Shown one piece after another: positions 16,320 to 25,936 of a stretch of 64,000 bases of DNA; within the stretch, counting starts at the first letter, position 1, and the number at the start of each line of letters is the position of its first letter. The notes below the pieces were generated by a model. The model did not search any database and had not been told where the DNA came from. It saw only the letters and a list, made by a program, of their open reading frames with translations. A program made the translations under genes and the position numbers. Origin of the DNA: Lentisphaerota bacterium (lineage in GTDB: Bacteria; Verrucomicrobiota; Lentisphaeria; Victivallales; Victivallaceae); the NCBI GenBank assembly GCA_015061885.1, contig SUVS01000005.1, positions 16,325 through 80,324 of the forward strand, in the 5' to 3' direction.

Positions 16320-17096
16320 ATGAAAAACAGTAATTGCTCCGCCCATGGGCGGGTGAAGGCTTACACCTTCACCCTGATTGAACTCCTCGTAGTCATTGCT
16401 ATCATCGCAATTCTGGCGGCCATGCTGCTGCCGGCATTGTCTTCGGCACGGGAGTCGGCAAAAGAAGGCAGCTGCCGCGGCAAACTCAAACAGCTGGCTC
16501 TGGCTGCTGCCATGTATTCGGGAGATAACCACGACTATTTCCATTATTGCGACCCCGATAAAGGTTCCAGCAACAGTTCCAGTAATGGCAGTGTGTATAT
16601 TGACCGCGGCATGAATCAATGGTGGCCCGGCTATGCATACCATAATGTGTGGTACATCAATCAGGCGTTATTGTATCTGGAGTTTGACGGCTGGCGTTCG
16701 CCGGGGGATATCAACGCTGTGTATTGTGATTCAGCAGAAAATACTCAAGATGAAACTACTCAAAAATCGTATGGCAGTGTAAGCTACTATTATGATGGTC
16801 AACTCTGCAACGAAATTTCCGGCGGCAAAGAGATCCGTGGCACCGCCACTGTGGGTTCGGTCAGCGATCCGACAAAGATGATTATGTATGGCGAAAATAA
16901 AACGGCCTCCAAACGGGTGTATCTCATACCTTACCGCACCAACAGCAAAAGCATGGTTGCCGGAGCGGTCGGCGACAATTACGGTACTTTGCACGGCGGC
17001 AAAACCCGCAGTAATGCAGCTATGTGCGACGGTTCGGTGGCATCGTTTACCAACGCCCAGTTCAAAGAAGTTGAACGCTACGGATTTGAAGACTGA
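16320..17096 (+). CDS. Type II secretion-style pseudopilin (DUF1559-like)
   Basis: 258 residues. A short positively charged leader ends in a prepilin peptidase site, then [19 protein letters not shown] with Glu at +5 and a long hydrophobic helix, then a globular domain. Near the C-terminus [20 protein letters not shown] is a variant of the H-X9-DG processing-associated motif, with 11 rather than 9 residues between His and Asp-Gly. Planctomycetes and Lentisphaerae carry very many such genes, often beside secreted enzymes as here. The prepilin peptidase at 28293 is a likely processing enzyme. The rest of the machinery is not in the window. Confidence 0.85.
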   Translation: MKNSNCSAHGRVKAYTFTLIELLVVIAIIAILAAMLLPALSSARESAKEGSCRGKLKQLALAAAMYSGDNHDYFHYCDPDKGSSNSSSNGSVYIDRGMNQWWPGYAYHNVWYINQALLYLEFDGWRSPGDINAVYCDSAENTQDETTQKSYGSVSYYYDGQLCNEISGGKEIRGTATVGSVSDPTKMIMYGENKTASKRVYLIPYRTNSKSMVAGAVGDNYGTLHGGKTRSNAAMCDGSVASFTNAQFKEVERYGFED

Positions 17097-17132
17097 TTTT
17101 TTTAACATATAACCAACAGGAATAAAAGAATT

Positions 17133-20100
17133 ATGAAAAAACTTTTAGGTGCAATGCTGCTTGCCGGTTTGACTGCTTCCGTTATGGCAAATGTGGTATT
17201 GGAGCGGTTCGACGACCCGAAAATGATTACCGGCAAAATCATTCCCGGCAGCGGTGCTGAACTGGATCTTACCGGCGGTGTGGAACGGGGGGCTTTAAGA
17301 GCCAAAGGGCAGAAAAAAAATCTGCAATATATTTACGAACACAGTGTTTACGGCAAACCCGGCGACAAATTTGCCGTTGCACTCAATTATACCAGTACAG
17401 CACATGTATCCAACAATTTTCTGATCGTAGTTCTTTATCAGACCAAAGATAAAGGCAAGACTATCGGCAGCAAATATTTCAAGCTGGGTTTGAGTATGAC
17501 CCGCTGGACTCACCGGCAGTTTGAGATAACTCTGCCGGAAGGCGCGACCAAAGCCCAGGTGCTGCTCCGTTTGGCAAATGTGCCGCCGACCGGCGAAGTC
17601 AAGGTGGATTTCTTCCGCATTGCCCCGGTGGTCAACAACCGTGCCAAAGGCATTGACCTTGAAACTTTTGATACCACCTTTGACGGCTGGCGGTTCGATC
17701 AGCACTTGATCTTTGACCATTTTATGCCCGGCAGAGGCGGCAAAGTGGTCAATGAGTGGCGTGAAGCCAAAGTCGGCGAAGCATTCTTTCAGGCGGAAGG
17801 TTCCGGCGAGCCCATGCAGTATGCTCTTTACATTGACAATATCAGAGTGAATCCCACCAGCAACTATGTTTTTGAAGCATGGTACAAGGCGACCAAAAAC
17901 TTTCAGTATCATGCCAACGGTATGCTGATATTCTTCTATAAAGATAAAGACGGCAATGCTCTCGGTCAGAGCCGTTTCCACATCCGCAACACCGAAGAAT
18001 GGAAAGAATTGCTGCACACTTTCACCACTCCGGAAAAGTGTGAATTTGTGGACATCGGTCTGAATATGCGTAAGATGAAGCAGGACGACAAGATCAAACT
18101 CGACCATTTGCGTTTCAAGAATGCCGGTGATAAACTTTATGTAAAAGCTGAAACCACCTCCGCCACCGCCAAAATGCGGGTGACTGCCGCACTGACCGGC
18201 AATCTTAAAAGCTCTGACATCGTTTCCGGCAAATTCACCATCTTATCCAAAGATAAAAAAGTTGTCAAAGAGATGAATACCGCCGCCGGTGTAACAACTC
18301 TGGATGTGGATTTGAAAACTCTTCCTGACGGAGAGTATTATATCAAACCGGTAATCACGCTCAAAAACGGTAAGGTTTTTGACGCTCCGGAAGAATTTTT
18401 CAGCGTTTACAACAACCCCGACTGGATCAACGATATTGGTATCCAGAAACCCGGTATGCCCGCCCCGAAACCGTGGAAAGACCTTGCTGCGGCAGGTAGA
18501 AATACTGTTGAAAACTGGAGCGGCAAAGTTTTTTTCAATGCCAACGGTATGGTGAAGAATATTTATGCCGGAAAAGGCGAAGTTTTGACCGCCCCCATGC
18601 AGTTGACCGTTAATTCCGCAGTGCCGGAATTGAAGATAAGCAATTTTGCTGTTCAGCCGAGTCTGGCGACTGCCAAACTTTCCGGCAAAAGCGGTGATTT
18701 GCAGCTTTCCGGCAAAGTCACCAGCGATTATATGGGTTTTACCCGCTACACATTGACTGTAAAAGCCAATAAAGATACTGCCCTTGATGAGTTCAAAATC
18801 GCCTTGCCGGTGCCTGATGCCGACTTTGTGAGCCGTACTGACGGTTCATGGTCAAATGTCGGGGCAATGGCTTTGAAGGAAATCAAAAAGTTTACCAGCA
18901 AAAAATTCTACGACAATATCATGGTCGGTACCATCGACCGGGGCGTGAGTTTTTTTCTTTCCAGACTGGAACCGGCAAGCAAACGCAAGTTTGACCGTGA
19001 TTGGCTCTATGTTGACAAAAATCTTATGAGCGTAAATTTAGTCGGCGAAAAAATCCAGCTCAAAGCCGGCGAAAGCAAAGTCTTTGATTTTGCGATCTGT
19101 GCCTTCCCCTACCGTCCTGCCGAAAATAACTGGCGGCGATTGCGTTTCCGTGCCGGTAAAAACAGCAACCTTGATCTGGTATGGCAGACCAGCAGTATGT
19201 TCAAATATGCCGGAAGTCTGGCGGTCAGCAACAACGATAAATACATGAAAGATTATCTTTCAAAGAAAAACGGCGGCTACCGGCTTTTCTATCAGTGCCC
19301 GCCCTACATCCTTGAGCAGATCCCCCAGTGGAGTTTTTTCCGCGATCAGTGGATCGCTCTGCCCTCGCGTGCATATAATTTCCCGCCGTTCGGCAAGCTC
19401 TCCAAAGGCAATTTCCGCAGTAAGCTCTGGCAGGATCTTTATGTGCAGGAACTGGTCAAGATGATGAAAAGCAATCCGTGGGACGGCGTTTATTACGATT
19501 GCTTCGGTACCGATCTTTTTACCGAAAACGGCGAACACTTCAACCCGGTATTTGAACTGCGTGATTTTCAGGAACGCATATACAATGCCCAACGCATCAA
19601 AGACCCCGCAAGTCTTACCATCTCACACGCCGGAGCCGATCAGGGCAATATGATGTGTGCGTATTCAAATGTGGTGCTTATGGGCGAACAGTACCGGGCG
19701 GAGTTTTACAGTAATACATATTTTACAGATTTTATGAGTATGGATCGCTTCCGGTTTGAAAATGCTTCCAACATCGGCCCCGACCGCATGATCCTGCCGC
19801 AGTACCGGCAGGAGGAAAAGACCGAAAGCCCCAAAGTATCGACTCACTTGAGCGGCATGGCAACATTGCATTGTCTGATGATGTACCCCAACTTTATTCA
19901 TTCGGCAACCGAACTTTCCATCCGCGACCGTATGTATGCTTTCGGCTTGAACGACGCTGATTTTATCGGCTACTGGCAGAAAGAAAAACCACAGATCAAA
20001 ACCGGCAGCAAAGATGTGTATGCCAGTTACTTTGACAAGAAATCCGGGGCGTTTGCCACGGTTCTGAATTACTCTAAACAGAGTAATACCGTCAAGCTGG

Positions 20101-20225
20101 AACTGCCTTTCAACTACAAAAAAGCGGTGATTTTTGACCCGGTAACGCAAAAGGAAACCGCCTACACCGGTCAGGCGATAACTCTGGAACCCAGTATGGC
20201 TAAATTCATAACCTTTACCAAGTAA
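17133..20225 (+). CDS. Large secreted glycoside-hydrolase-like protein
   Basis: 1,030 residues. A Sec signal peptide (MKKLLGAMLLAGLTASVMA, cleavage near residue 19) is followed by two jelly-roll-like modules (about 20-170 and 170-335; each has the FDxTFDGW or ERFDDP start of carbohydrate-binding domains), an Ig-like domain (about 340-430), a beta-rich domain (about 460-690) and a TIM-barrel-like region (about 700-950). The barrel contains NPWDGVYYDCFGTDLF and RFRFENASNIGPDRMI. The layout recalls the GH123/DUF6067 type, but I cannot assign a family or catalytic residues safely. AGGAA precedes the ATG. It lies 36 bp after the pseudopilin and 2 bp before the PHP gene, so the three are likely one unit. 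Confidence 0.7.
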   Translation: MKKLLGAMLLAGLTASVMANVVLERFDDPKMITGKIIPGSGAELDLTGGVERGALRAKGQKKNLQYIYEHSVYGKPGDKFAVALNYTSTAHVSNNFLIVVLYQTKDKGKTIGSKYFKLGLSMTRWTHRQFEITLPEGATKAQVLLRLANVPPTGEVKVDFFRIAPVVNNRAKGIDLETFDTTFDGWRFDQHLIFDHFMPGRGGKVVNEWREAKVGEAFFQAEGSGEPMQYALYIDNIRVNPTSNYVFEAWYKATKNFQYHANGMLIFFYKDKDGNALGQSRFHIRNTEEWKELLHTFTTPEKCEFVDIGLNMRKMKQDDKIKLDHLRFKNAGDKLYVKAETTSATAKMRVTAALTGNLKSSDIVSGKFTILSKDKKVVKEMNTAAGVTTLDVDLKTLPDGEYYIKPVITLKNGKVFDAPEEFFSVYNNPDWINDIGIQKPGMPAPKPWKDLAAAGRNTVENWSGKVFFNANGMVKNIYAGKGEVLTAPMQLTVNSAVPELKISNFAVQPSLATAKLSGKSGDLQLSGKVTSDYMGFTRYTLTVKANKDTALDEFKIALPVPDADFVSRTDGSWSNVGAMALKEIKKFTSKKFYDNIMVGTIDRGVSFFLSRLEPASKRKFDRDWLYVDKNLMSVNLVGEKIQLKAGESKVFDFAICAFPYRPAENNWRRLRFRAGKNSNLDLVWQTSSMFKYAGSLAVSNNDKYMKDYLSKKNGGYRLFYQCPPYILEQIPQWSFFRDQWIALPSRAYNFPPFGKLSKGNFRSKLWQDLYVQELVKMMKSNPWDGVYYDCFGTDLFTENGEHFNPVFELRDFQERIYNAQRIKDPASLTISHAGADQGNMMCAYSNVVLMGEQYRAEFYSNTYFTDFMSMDRFRFENASNIGPDRMILPQYRQEEKTESPKVSTHLSGMATLHCLMMYPNFIHSATELSIRDRMYAFGLNDADFIGYWQKEKPQIKTGSKDVYASYFDKKSGAFATVLNYSKQSNTVKLELPFNYKKAVIFDPVTQKETAYTGQAITLEPSMAKFITFTK

Positions 20226-20227
20226 AA

Positions 20228-21124
20228 ATGATAATCAATAACGATTTGCATATACACACGCATTGTTCGTGCGATTCAGCGTGTGCCCAACTGCCGACCA
20301 TTGTCGAAGCCGGTAAAAAGGCGGGCTTTGAGCATTGGGGCGTATCCGACCATCTGCACACCCGTTTCAATCTGCCGGATATTGAAATCGCCGCAGAAGA
20401 ATTCCGCAAGTTCGGTAAGGTGCCGGGATTCCACTTCGGTCTGGAAATAAGCTGTGCCACGCAATGGGAGTGCGAAAAGATCGCCAAACGCGATTATACA
20501 TCATGTTTTGTTTATGACCTTAAAGGGCATCCGTTCCGTACCATGACCCCCATTGACGGAGTCATGTACGGCGGCCCGGAAAACGGCCCGCTGGCTTTGG
20601 ATATAACTCAACGCGAAATCGACCGTCTGGGCATAGAATATATTATCGGCGGCGTGCATAAGCCCAACTATACGGAACAGGCACCCAAACCGATGATCGA
20701 CGACTTTTTCAACCAGATGTGTTTTCTGGTAAAACATGAATTCGTGGATATTCTGGCTCACCCGTGGGATATGCTTGCGTTCTGGAGCGGTTATTACCTG
20801 ATAACCCGCGATCCGGCCGACCGGGATTACAATGTTATGAAAATGATTCCGCAGGAGTATTGGGACGAATTGGAGCATTTGCTGATAAGTCATAATAAAC
20901 TTGCCGAAATAAACAGTTTTATAATCTATCCGGAAGTGCCCGAAGATATACGACGCTATTATTTTGAAAAAATCACCAAATGGCGTGATGCGGGAGTAAA
21001 ATTCACCTACGGCAGTGATTTGCATGCCGCAGAATATAATTTCCAGTTCCGCGAAACATTTGAAAAACTGTTGTCAGAATACGGCTTCAGCAGCAGTGAT
21101 TTCGCCTTGCCGCCATGGAATTGA
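20228..21124 (+). CDS. PHP-domain phosphoesterase
   Basis: 298 residues with all the PHP metal-binding signatures: DLHIHTHCSCDS (HxH), HWGVSDHLHT, FHFGLEISC, DILAHPWDML and TYGSDLHAAEY. This family includes HisK-type histidinol phosphatases and other phosphoesterases; specificity cannot be settled here. The start is 2 bp after the stop of the large secreted enzyme. There is no signal peptide, so it acts in the cytoplasm, while the enzyme it is co-transcribed with is exported. A role on an imported sugar phosphate is one guess; histidinol phosphatase is the other, since hisB is only 6 kb away. Confidence 0.85.
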   Translation: MIINNDLHIHTHCSCDSACAQLPTIVEAGKKAGFEHWGVSDHLHTRFNLPDIEIAAEEFRKFGKVPGFHFGLEISCATQWECEKIAKRDYTSCFVYDLKGHPFRTMTPIDGVMYGGPENGPLALDITQREIDRLGIEYIIGGVHKPNYTEQAPKPMIDDFFNQMCFLVKHEFVDILAHPWDMLAFWSGYYLITRDPADRDYNVMKMIPQEYWDELEHLLISHNKLAEINSFIIYPEVPEDIRRYYFEKITKWRDAGVKFTYGSDLHAAEYNFQFRETFEKLLSEYGFSSSDFALPPWN

Positions 21125-21150
21125 CGCCTTCATTGCACCACAGAAAATCG

Positions 21151-21181
21151 AGCGGCAATTAACGGACTTCGTATTGCCGCT
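21151..21181 (+). terminator. Stem-loop between convergent genes
   Basis: AGCGGCAAT (21151-21159) and ATTGCCGCT (21173-21181) form a perfect 9-bp stem with a 13-nt loop. There is no U-tract on either side, so it may be a transcript-end structure or one of the palindromes scattered through this genome. Confidence 0.45.
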
Positions 21182-21248
21182 TGATGTGGTTGGCGGGGGC
21201 ATTCGCTGTAATTGGGCTTTGCCGTAAAACCGCTTGAGAAATATCAGA

Positions 21249-22370
21249 TCAGATATTCAGCAGTTTGGCCGCTTCGAGCCAGATCGCTTCAGCAGTTGAA
21301 TTCATAAGTTTGACAGCTTCGGTGCGTTTGCCGGCTTTCAGCAGTTTGCGGGCATTTTCTTTGGCCTGATTCATTTTCTTTACCGAATCAATTTCAAACT
21401 TTGTCCATTCAGCGGGTACTTCTGCTGCGTAGGTGAGTTTGTCAAAGCGTTTCCATGCGGCAGTTGACCATTTGAGATCACCCATTGCCGGATGGATTTT
21501 TTCGGCACAAACCGGCACCGGCACATAGATCGTGTTGCGGGGCGGTCCGATGGTGGCGTAGAGTACGGAAAGTACATCGGGGTTTTCTTTATCAATTTCC
21601 ACTGTGCAACCGGAATTGGTGGTTTTGCCGCAGAGTGAACGCTTTTCGGAAGATTCTTCGGGCATCTTGCAATGACGCGAAGCGTCAAAAATATCCGGCA
21701 GGGTTACCTTGCCGTGTTTATCAATAGCCTGGTTCAAGTGATATATAGCCATATATGCCCGGGCACTGCTGTTGAGATGCCCTTTTATGGTATTGCGTGA
21801 AAGAGCATACATGCCCGGATTCTGCCAGATGTTGGCACGGACGGTATAACCGTTGTCGATTTTCTGCACCGAACAATGTTTGGCGGTTATTTCGCAGACA
21901 TAACCTTCGTTGGGATCGCAGAAAAAGAAGGTCGAACCTTTTTTGCCGTGGTTGTAATCACCGGATTTGAGGATCTCTTTGAGTTTGTCAACGGCTTGCC
22001 GGGCGGTATCGCAGGATTCAAGGATCACCCACATGATTTTCGGTGTTCCTTTGCCGTCTTTATTGGTGTTCGGCGGATCAATACAAAGTTCGCCGCTGTT
22101 CATTGCTCCGGCAAGTCCGGAGACATTGATGCCGGAATTGATGATGTTTTTATCATTGCTCAAGGCAACCCATTTACGCGGCGAGGAGGGGTTGCTCAAA
22201 TAAATCGCAAGTTTTTTGGCAGCGGCGTCGCGATTTTTGTGCAGGATATTGGTTCCGTTTTTTGTCAGGTCAGAAAACACCATCCAACTGGTACATGCAC
22301 ATACGCACTGCGGCACGGTTGCCGCAATCAAAGCAAAACAGCTTACAGCAAAAACCAACAGTTCTTTCAT
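21249..22370 (-). CDS. Secreted Ntn-hydrolase (C45/AAT-like acyltransferase family)
   Basis: 373 residues from ATG 22370, which has AAGGAG seven bases upstream; the in-frame ATG 42 bp earlier lacks one. A signal peptide (MKELLVFAVSCFALIAATVP) is followed by CVCACTSWMVF. In AAT/C45-like linear-amide hydrolases such a Cys becomes the N-terminal nucleophile after autoproteolysis. NILHKNRDAAAK and SGLAGAMNSGELCIDPP match the family's conserved substrate loop. The likely reaction is hydrolysis of a non-peptide C-N amide bond outside the cytoplasm; bile-salt or penicillin-type substrates are possible but unproven. Confidence 0.7.
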   Translation of the reverse strand: MKELLVFAVSCFALIAATVPQCVCACTSWMVFSDLTKNGTNILHKNRDAAAKKLAIYLSNPSSPRKWVALSNDKNIINSGINVSGLAGAMNSGELCIDPPNTNKDGKGTPKIMWVILESCDTARQAVDKLKEILKSGDYNHGKKGSTFFFCDPNEGYVCEITAKHCSVQKIDNGYTVRANIWQNPGMYALSRNTIKGHLNSSARAYMAIYHLNQAIDKHGKVTLPDIFDASRHCKMPEESSEKRSLCGKTTNSGCTVEIDKENPDVLSVLYATIGPPRNTIYVPVPVCAEKIHPAMGDLKWSTAAWKRFDKLTYAAEVPAEWTKFEIDSVKKMNQAKENARKLLKAGKRTEAVKLMNSTAEAIWLEAAKLLNI

Positions 22371-22467
22371 AACGCTCCTTGAGGTTGTCTGGTTACGATT
22401 GTTCTTAAACATAGCACAACAAAATAAAATTGCAAACCGTATTGAATCAAAGAGATGATAAACTTTT

Positions 22468-23358
22468 CTAACGCTCCAGAGCCAGTAACACTACACCGAG
22501 CAGTATCAGCAGCAAAGCGGCAAACTTTTTTGCCAGTTGTTTTTCGCGGAAGATGAATGCACCCAACGCAAAGCTCACAATGCAGTTGCTCCGGCGAACC
22601 AATGAAATTATTGATATATGCACATCGGGCATACTTACGGCATAAAAATAACAGAAATCTGCCGCAATCAGCAGTATCCCTGTAAGTGCCACACTCCAAT
22701 GCCAGTGGAATTTTCTGGCATTTTCTTTTTTTACACTTGAACATATCAGATAGTTTGCCCCCAGTACGATCACCAGATTTACCGCAAAGTAAAACTGCAC
22801 CACATTGGGTGATATGTGCAAGGTGTTCAAAAGATATTTGTCGTAGATCGCCGAAGCCGCCCCTAAAAGTGTACCCAATGCCAGAGCGTGAATACCTTTA
22901 TGCCGGGCAAAGCTGATATTTTCAAGTTTACCGGCCAATGCAAAAATCAGATACCCCGCAAAAATCGAGATCATGGCAAACGCCTGTATCAAAGAGGGTA
23001 TTTCGCCGTAAAAACATAATCCCATGATGAATACCCACAAAGGTGCCGAAGCCCGCACCGGCGAAGCTATGGAAATCGGCAGTTCCCGCATGGCGTAATA
23101 TACACAAGCCCAGCTGGAACCGACCAGAATTGCTTTGGCGAAAATCAGCCACCACTCCAAAGTTGTGCAGTTCGCCGCCGCCGCAATGCGTCCGCTTATA
23201 CCCAGCATGGCAATAAAAAATACCGTGCCGCACAAGTTGGAGTAAAAAAGTGTCGGTGCAACCGGATTGTTCTGCACGGCACGCTTTTTGCATATATCGT
23301 AAAATCCCAGCATAAGCGACGATGCCAGCGTGGGGATAAGAAAGTTTTCTGTAATCAT
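22468..23358 (-). CDS. DMT-superfamily (EamA) transporter
   Basis: 296 residues with about ten hydrophobic segments arranged as two EamA-type halves (for example IASPVRASAPLWVFIMGLCF and CIVSFALGAFIFREKQLAKK). Members export or import small metabolites such as amino acids, sugars or nucleotides; the substrate cannot be deduced. It lies 97 bp upstream of the Ntn hydrolase in the same direction and diverges from cstA. AGGTG precedes the ATG. Confidence 0.85.
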   Translation of the reverse strand: MITENFLIPTLASSLMLGFYDICKKRAVQNNPVAPTLFYSNLCGTVFFIAMLGISGRIAAAANCTTLEWWLIFAKAILVGSSWACVYYAMRELPISIASPVRASAPLWVFIMGLCFYGEIPSLIQAFAMISIFAGYLIFALAGKLENISFARHKGIHALALGTLLGAASAIYDKYLLNTLHISPNVVQFYFAVNLVIVLGANYLICSSVKKENARKFHWHWSVALTGILLIAADFCYFYAVSMPDVHISIISLVRRSNCIVSFALGAFIFREKQLAKKFAALLLILLGVVLLALER

Positions 23359-23439
23359 ATTTTCACCTCAATATTAATATAGCACACTCAAGCACTTCCG
23401 TCAAGCGGAGAATTTTAACTGTTTAGCGGAGTTCTGCAC

Positions 23440-23468
23440 TTGCAATCATGTTGAATTTGTGGTATATT
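23440..23468 (+). promoter_or_regulatory. Promoter of cstA
   Basis: TTGCAA (23440-23445), 17-bp spacer, TATATT (23463-23468), about 50 bp before the start codon. Confidence 0.6.
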
Positions 23469-23517
23469 TACACAATTATATTTTTTTATCAACATCATTA
23501 ATATGAAGGGATGAGTT

Positions 23518-24966
23518 ATGTTGCTGTTTTTAGTTGGGATCGCCGTGTTGATTGCCGGGTATTTCACCTACGGTAAACTTGTAGAAAAGGTTTTGTCGCC
23601 GGATGACCGGGCTACGCCGGCAGTCAAATCACCCGACGGCGTGGACTTTGTGGTGTTACCGCATTGGAAAAATATGCTTATTCAGCTTTTGAACATTGCC
23701 GGGGTCGGACCGGTCATCGGTGTGATCCTGGGGATCAAATTCGGTTCGATCGTCTTTATCATTCTGCCGATCGGGAATCTGATCGCCGGAGCTACGCACG
23801 ATATGATCGCCGGTATGATGTCTTTGCGGAAAGACGGTGCCAACCTTACAACACTGGTTCAGAACAATCTCGGTAAGGTTTATTACAACATCTTTTCGTG
23901 GTTCATGGTCGTATTGCTGCTGCTGGTGGTGGCAGTCTTTGTCAATATTCCGGCGAGTCTGGTTGACGGTATGATAAAGGGCGACTGTTTCTGGTACGCA
24001 GTTGCAGCTATAACGATCTATTATGTGGCGGCGGCGATGTTCCCCGTGGATAAGATCATCGGCAGGATCTATCCGGTATTCGGCGGTATGCTGATCGTCA
24101 GCACCATTGCCATTTTCGGTGCTTTGCTGGTCGCCGGGATCAAAGACCCCTCCATCATGCAGGAAGGTTTTGCTTTCAAACTTGCCAAATTCACTGCTGA
24201 AAAAAATCAGCCGGTCATTCCCATGCTCTTTGTAACCATTGCCTGCGGGATCATTTCCGGTTTTCACGCCACGCAGTCGCCGATCGTGGCCCGGACTATA
24301 AGTTCCGAAAAACAGGCCCGCAGTACCTTTTACGGTATGATGGTCGTCGAAGGCATCATCGGCATGATCTGGGCGGGTGCGGGTATGGCCATTTACAATT
24401 TATTCCCGCACTATATGGCAATGGCTCCGGCAAAGGTTCTCGGATATATAACCACGCATTTTCTCGGCAGTTTTGCCGGTAACGTGACCATTGTCGGGGT
24501 GATAGTGCTGGCGATCACTTCCGGCGATACGGCATTACGCAGTACCCGTATGGCGTTGGCGGAAATGCTGCATATAAATCAGAAACCCATCCGCAACCGC
24601 CTTATACTCTGCGGTGTTATGCTGGTGATCGTGGCGGCACTGCTTTACTGGAGCAATCAGAGTGCCAAAACTTTCAATCTGCTCTGGAACTATTTTTCGT
24701 GGGGCAATCAGGTGCTGGCTGTTACCACACTGCTGGCCGGAAGCGTCTATCTGGCACAGAAAGGTTTGTGGCGTCTGATCGCATTGGTTCCGGGTATATT
24801 CATGCTCTTTATTGTAGCTTGCTACATACTCTGGATCTCGCCGGATCACGGCGGCCCGGTCGGAGTGGGGCTGGAACTGAATATTGCGTACATTCTGGCA
24901 ACAGTGATTGCGGCGGTCGCGGCGGTCGTAATCTGGATTCATGGCGATAAACTTGCAAAAAAATAA
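23518..24966 (+). CDS. cstA: Carbon starvation protein CstA family transporter
   Basis: 482 residues with at least a dozen transmembrane segments. It carries the N-terminal CstA signature: LVEKVLSPDDRATPAVKSPD, then DGVDFVVLPHWKNMLIQLLN and NIAGVGPVIGVILGIKFGSI. It is shorter than the E. coli protein (about 700 residues) and matches the short clade lacking the C-terminal extension. CstA-type proteins take up pyruvate or peptides under carbon limitation. GAAGGGATGAG gives the ribosome-binding site. The next gene begins 12 bp downstream. Confidence 0.92.
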   Translation: MLLFLVGIAVLIAGYFTYGKLVEKVLSPDDRATPAVKSPDGVDFVVLPHWKNMLIQLLNIAGVGPVIGVILGIKFGSIVFIILPIGNLIAGATHDMIAGMMSLRKDGANLTTLVQNNLGKVYYNIFSWFMVVLLLLVVAVFVNIPASLVDGMIKGDCFWYAVAAITIYYVAAAMFPVDKIIGRIYPVFGGMLIVSTIAIFGALLVAGIKDPSIMQEGFAFKLAKFTAEKNQPVIPMLFVTIACGIISGFHATQSPIVARTISSEKQARSTFYGMMVVEGIIGMIWAGAGMAIYNLFPHYMAMAPAKVLGYITTHFLGSFAGNVTIVGVIVLAITSGDTALRSTRMALAEMLHINQKPIRNRLILCGVMLVIVAALLYWSNQSAKTFNLLWNYFSWGNQVLAVTTLLAGSVYLAQKGLWRLIALVPGIFMLFIVACYILWISPDHGGPVGVGLELNIAYILATVIAAVAAVVIWIHGDKLAKK

Positions 24967-24978
24967 GTATTTCAGAAT

Positions 24979-25923
24979 ATGAAAAAATCTTCTGACAAGC
25001 AGCTCTTTTTTGACTTCGACGCACCGTTGGCGTCGCAAGCAGAATTGGATTTTTCGCCGGTTGAAGAACCGCAGACGGTTGTTCAACAACCCGTTGAAGC
25101 ACCCGCAGAATCAATTTCGGAAACTCCGGCAGTTGCTCCGGAAGCTGTTCCGGAAACTGCTTCGGCAGCCGTTCCGGCGGTGGAAAAATCTGCCAAACCG
25201 GATAAATTCGGTATGCTTCAGGCGGTACTGGCATATCTGGCACAGAGCGATGCCTCCGGTGCGGCATTGCAGGTACCGTGCCGGCTGAAAAAATTTCAGG
25301 CGGATGTGGCGGCATATTACTCCTGCTACCGCAAGCGGATAAATCACCTTGAGCGGACACTGGTGGTCGATGTTTACACCGAACGCAAACAGTGTCTGCC
25401 CGAAAGTGCCGGCCGCTCGGCAATGCTCGAAGAACTTGCCGATTTGCGGGAAAAACGCTCGGCTATGGAACAGCTGATCCGCATTGATGAACCCGATTTG
25501 TGGGTGGAAGAAGAACTTTTTGATGAGTTCAGAACTTTTGATTACAGCCGCAGTACCAATAAAGAGTATCACAAACTCTGCCGCCGCATAACTTCGCTGC
25601 AGCGAAGCTTGTATAAAGGCACGCGTATGGAACAGCTTGCCAGAGCCGATGTGGCAGATTATCTGGTAATGGCAGTGCCGGAAAATATGCTTACTGAAAA
25701 AGAGATTCCCGACAGCTGGGGCTTGTGGTACATCATGCCCGATAAGAGCGTGAAAGTGGTGGTAAATCCCGCTTTGCAGGAATGCAGCAGCGAAAGCCGT
25801 TTGCATCTGGTGCAGAACATCGGTCATGCGGCATTGAATTGTGTGCTGTTTGCCAATGGCGTAAAGATCAAAAGTAATAATAAAGCCAAATTCACCCGCC
25901 CGCCGCGGGCAAGAAGAAAGTAA
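24979..25923 (+). CDS. Unrecognised cytoplasmic protein with disordered N-terminus
   Basis: 314 residues, no signal peptide or membrane segment. The first 75 or so residues are Pro/Glu/Val/Ala-rich and look disordered (VEAPAESISETPAVAPEAVP). The rest is mixed alpha/beta with a helical, charged stretch (about 105-215) and a basic tail (FTRPPRARRK). The segment ADYLVMAVPENMLTEKEIPD followed by SWGLWYI resembles the end of MmcB/VRR-like nuclease folds (FALP...VPxxxGLL), but I do not see a secure PD-(D/E)XK motif. It sits 12 bp after cstA and 13 bp before the D-aminopeptidase gene, so it is in that operon. Confidence 0.55.
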   Translation: MKKSSDKQLFFDFDAPLASQAELDFSPVEEPQTVVQQPVEAPAESISETPAVAPEAVPETASAAVPAVEKSAKPDKFGMLQAVLAYLAQSDASGAALQVPCRLKKFQADVAAYYSCYRKRINHLERTLVVDVYTERKQCLPESAGRSAMLEELADLREKRSAMEQLIRIDEPDLWVEEELFDEFRTFDYSRSTNKEYHKLCRRITSLQRSLYKGTRMEQLARADVADYLVMAVPENMLTEKEIPDSWGLWYIMPDKSVKVVVNPALQECSSESRLHLVQNIGHAALNCVLFANGVKIKSNNKAKFTRPPRARRK

Positions 25924-25936
25924 GAGGTTTTCTGTT

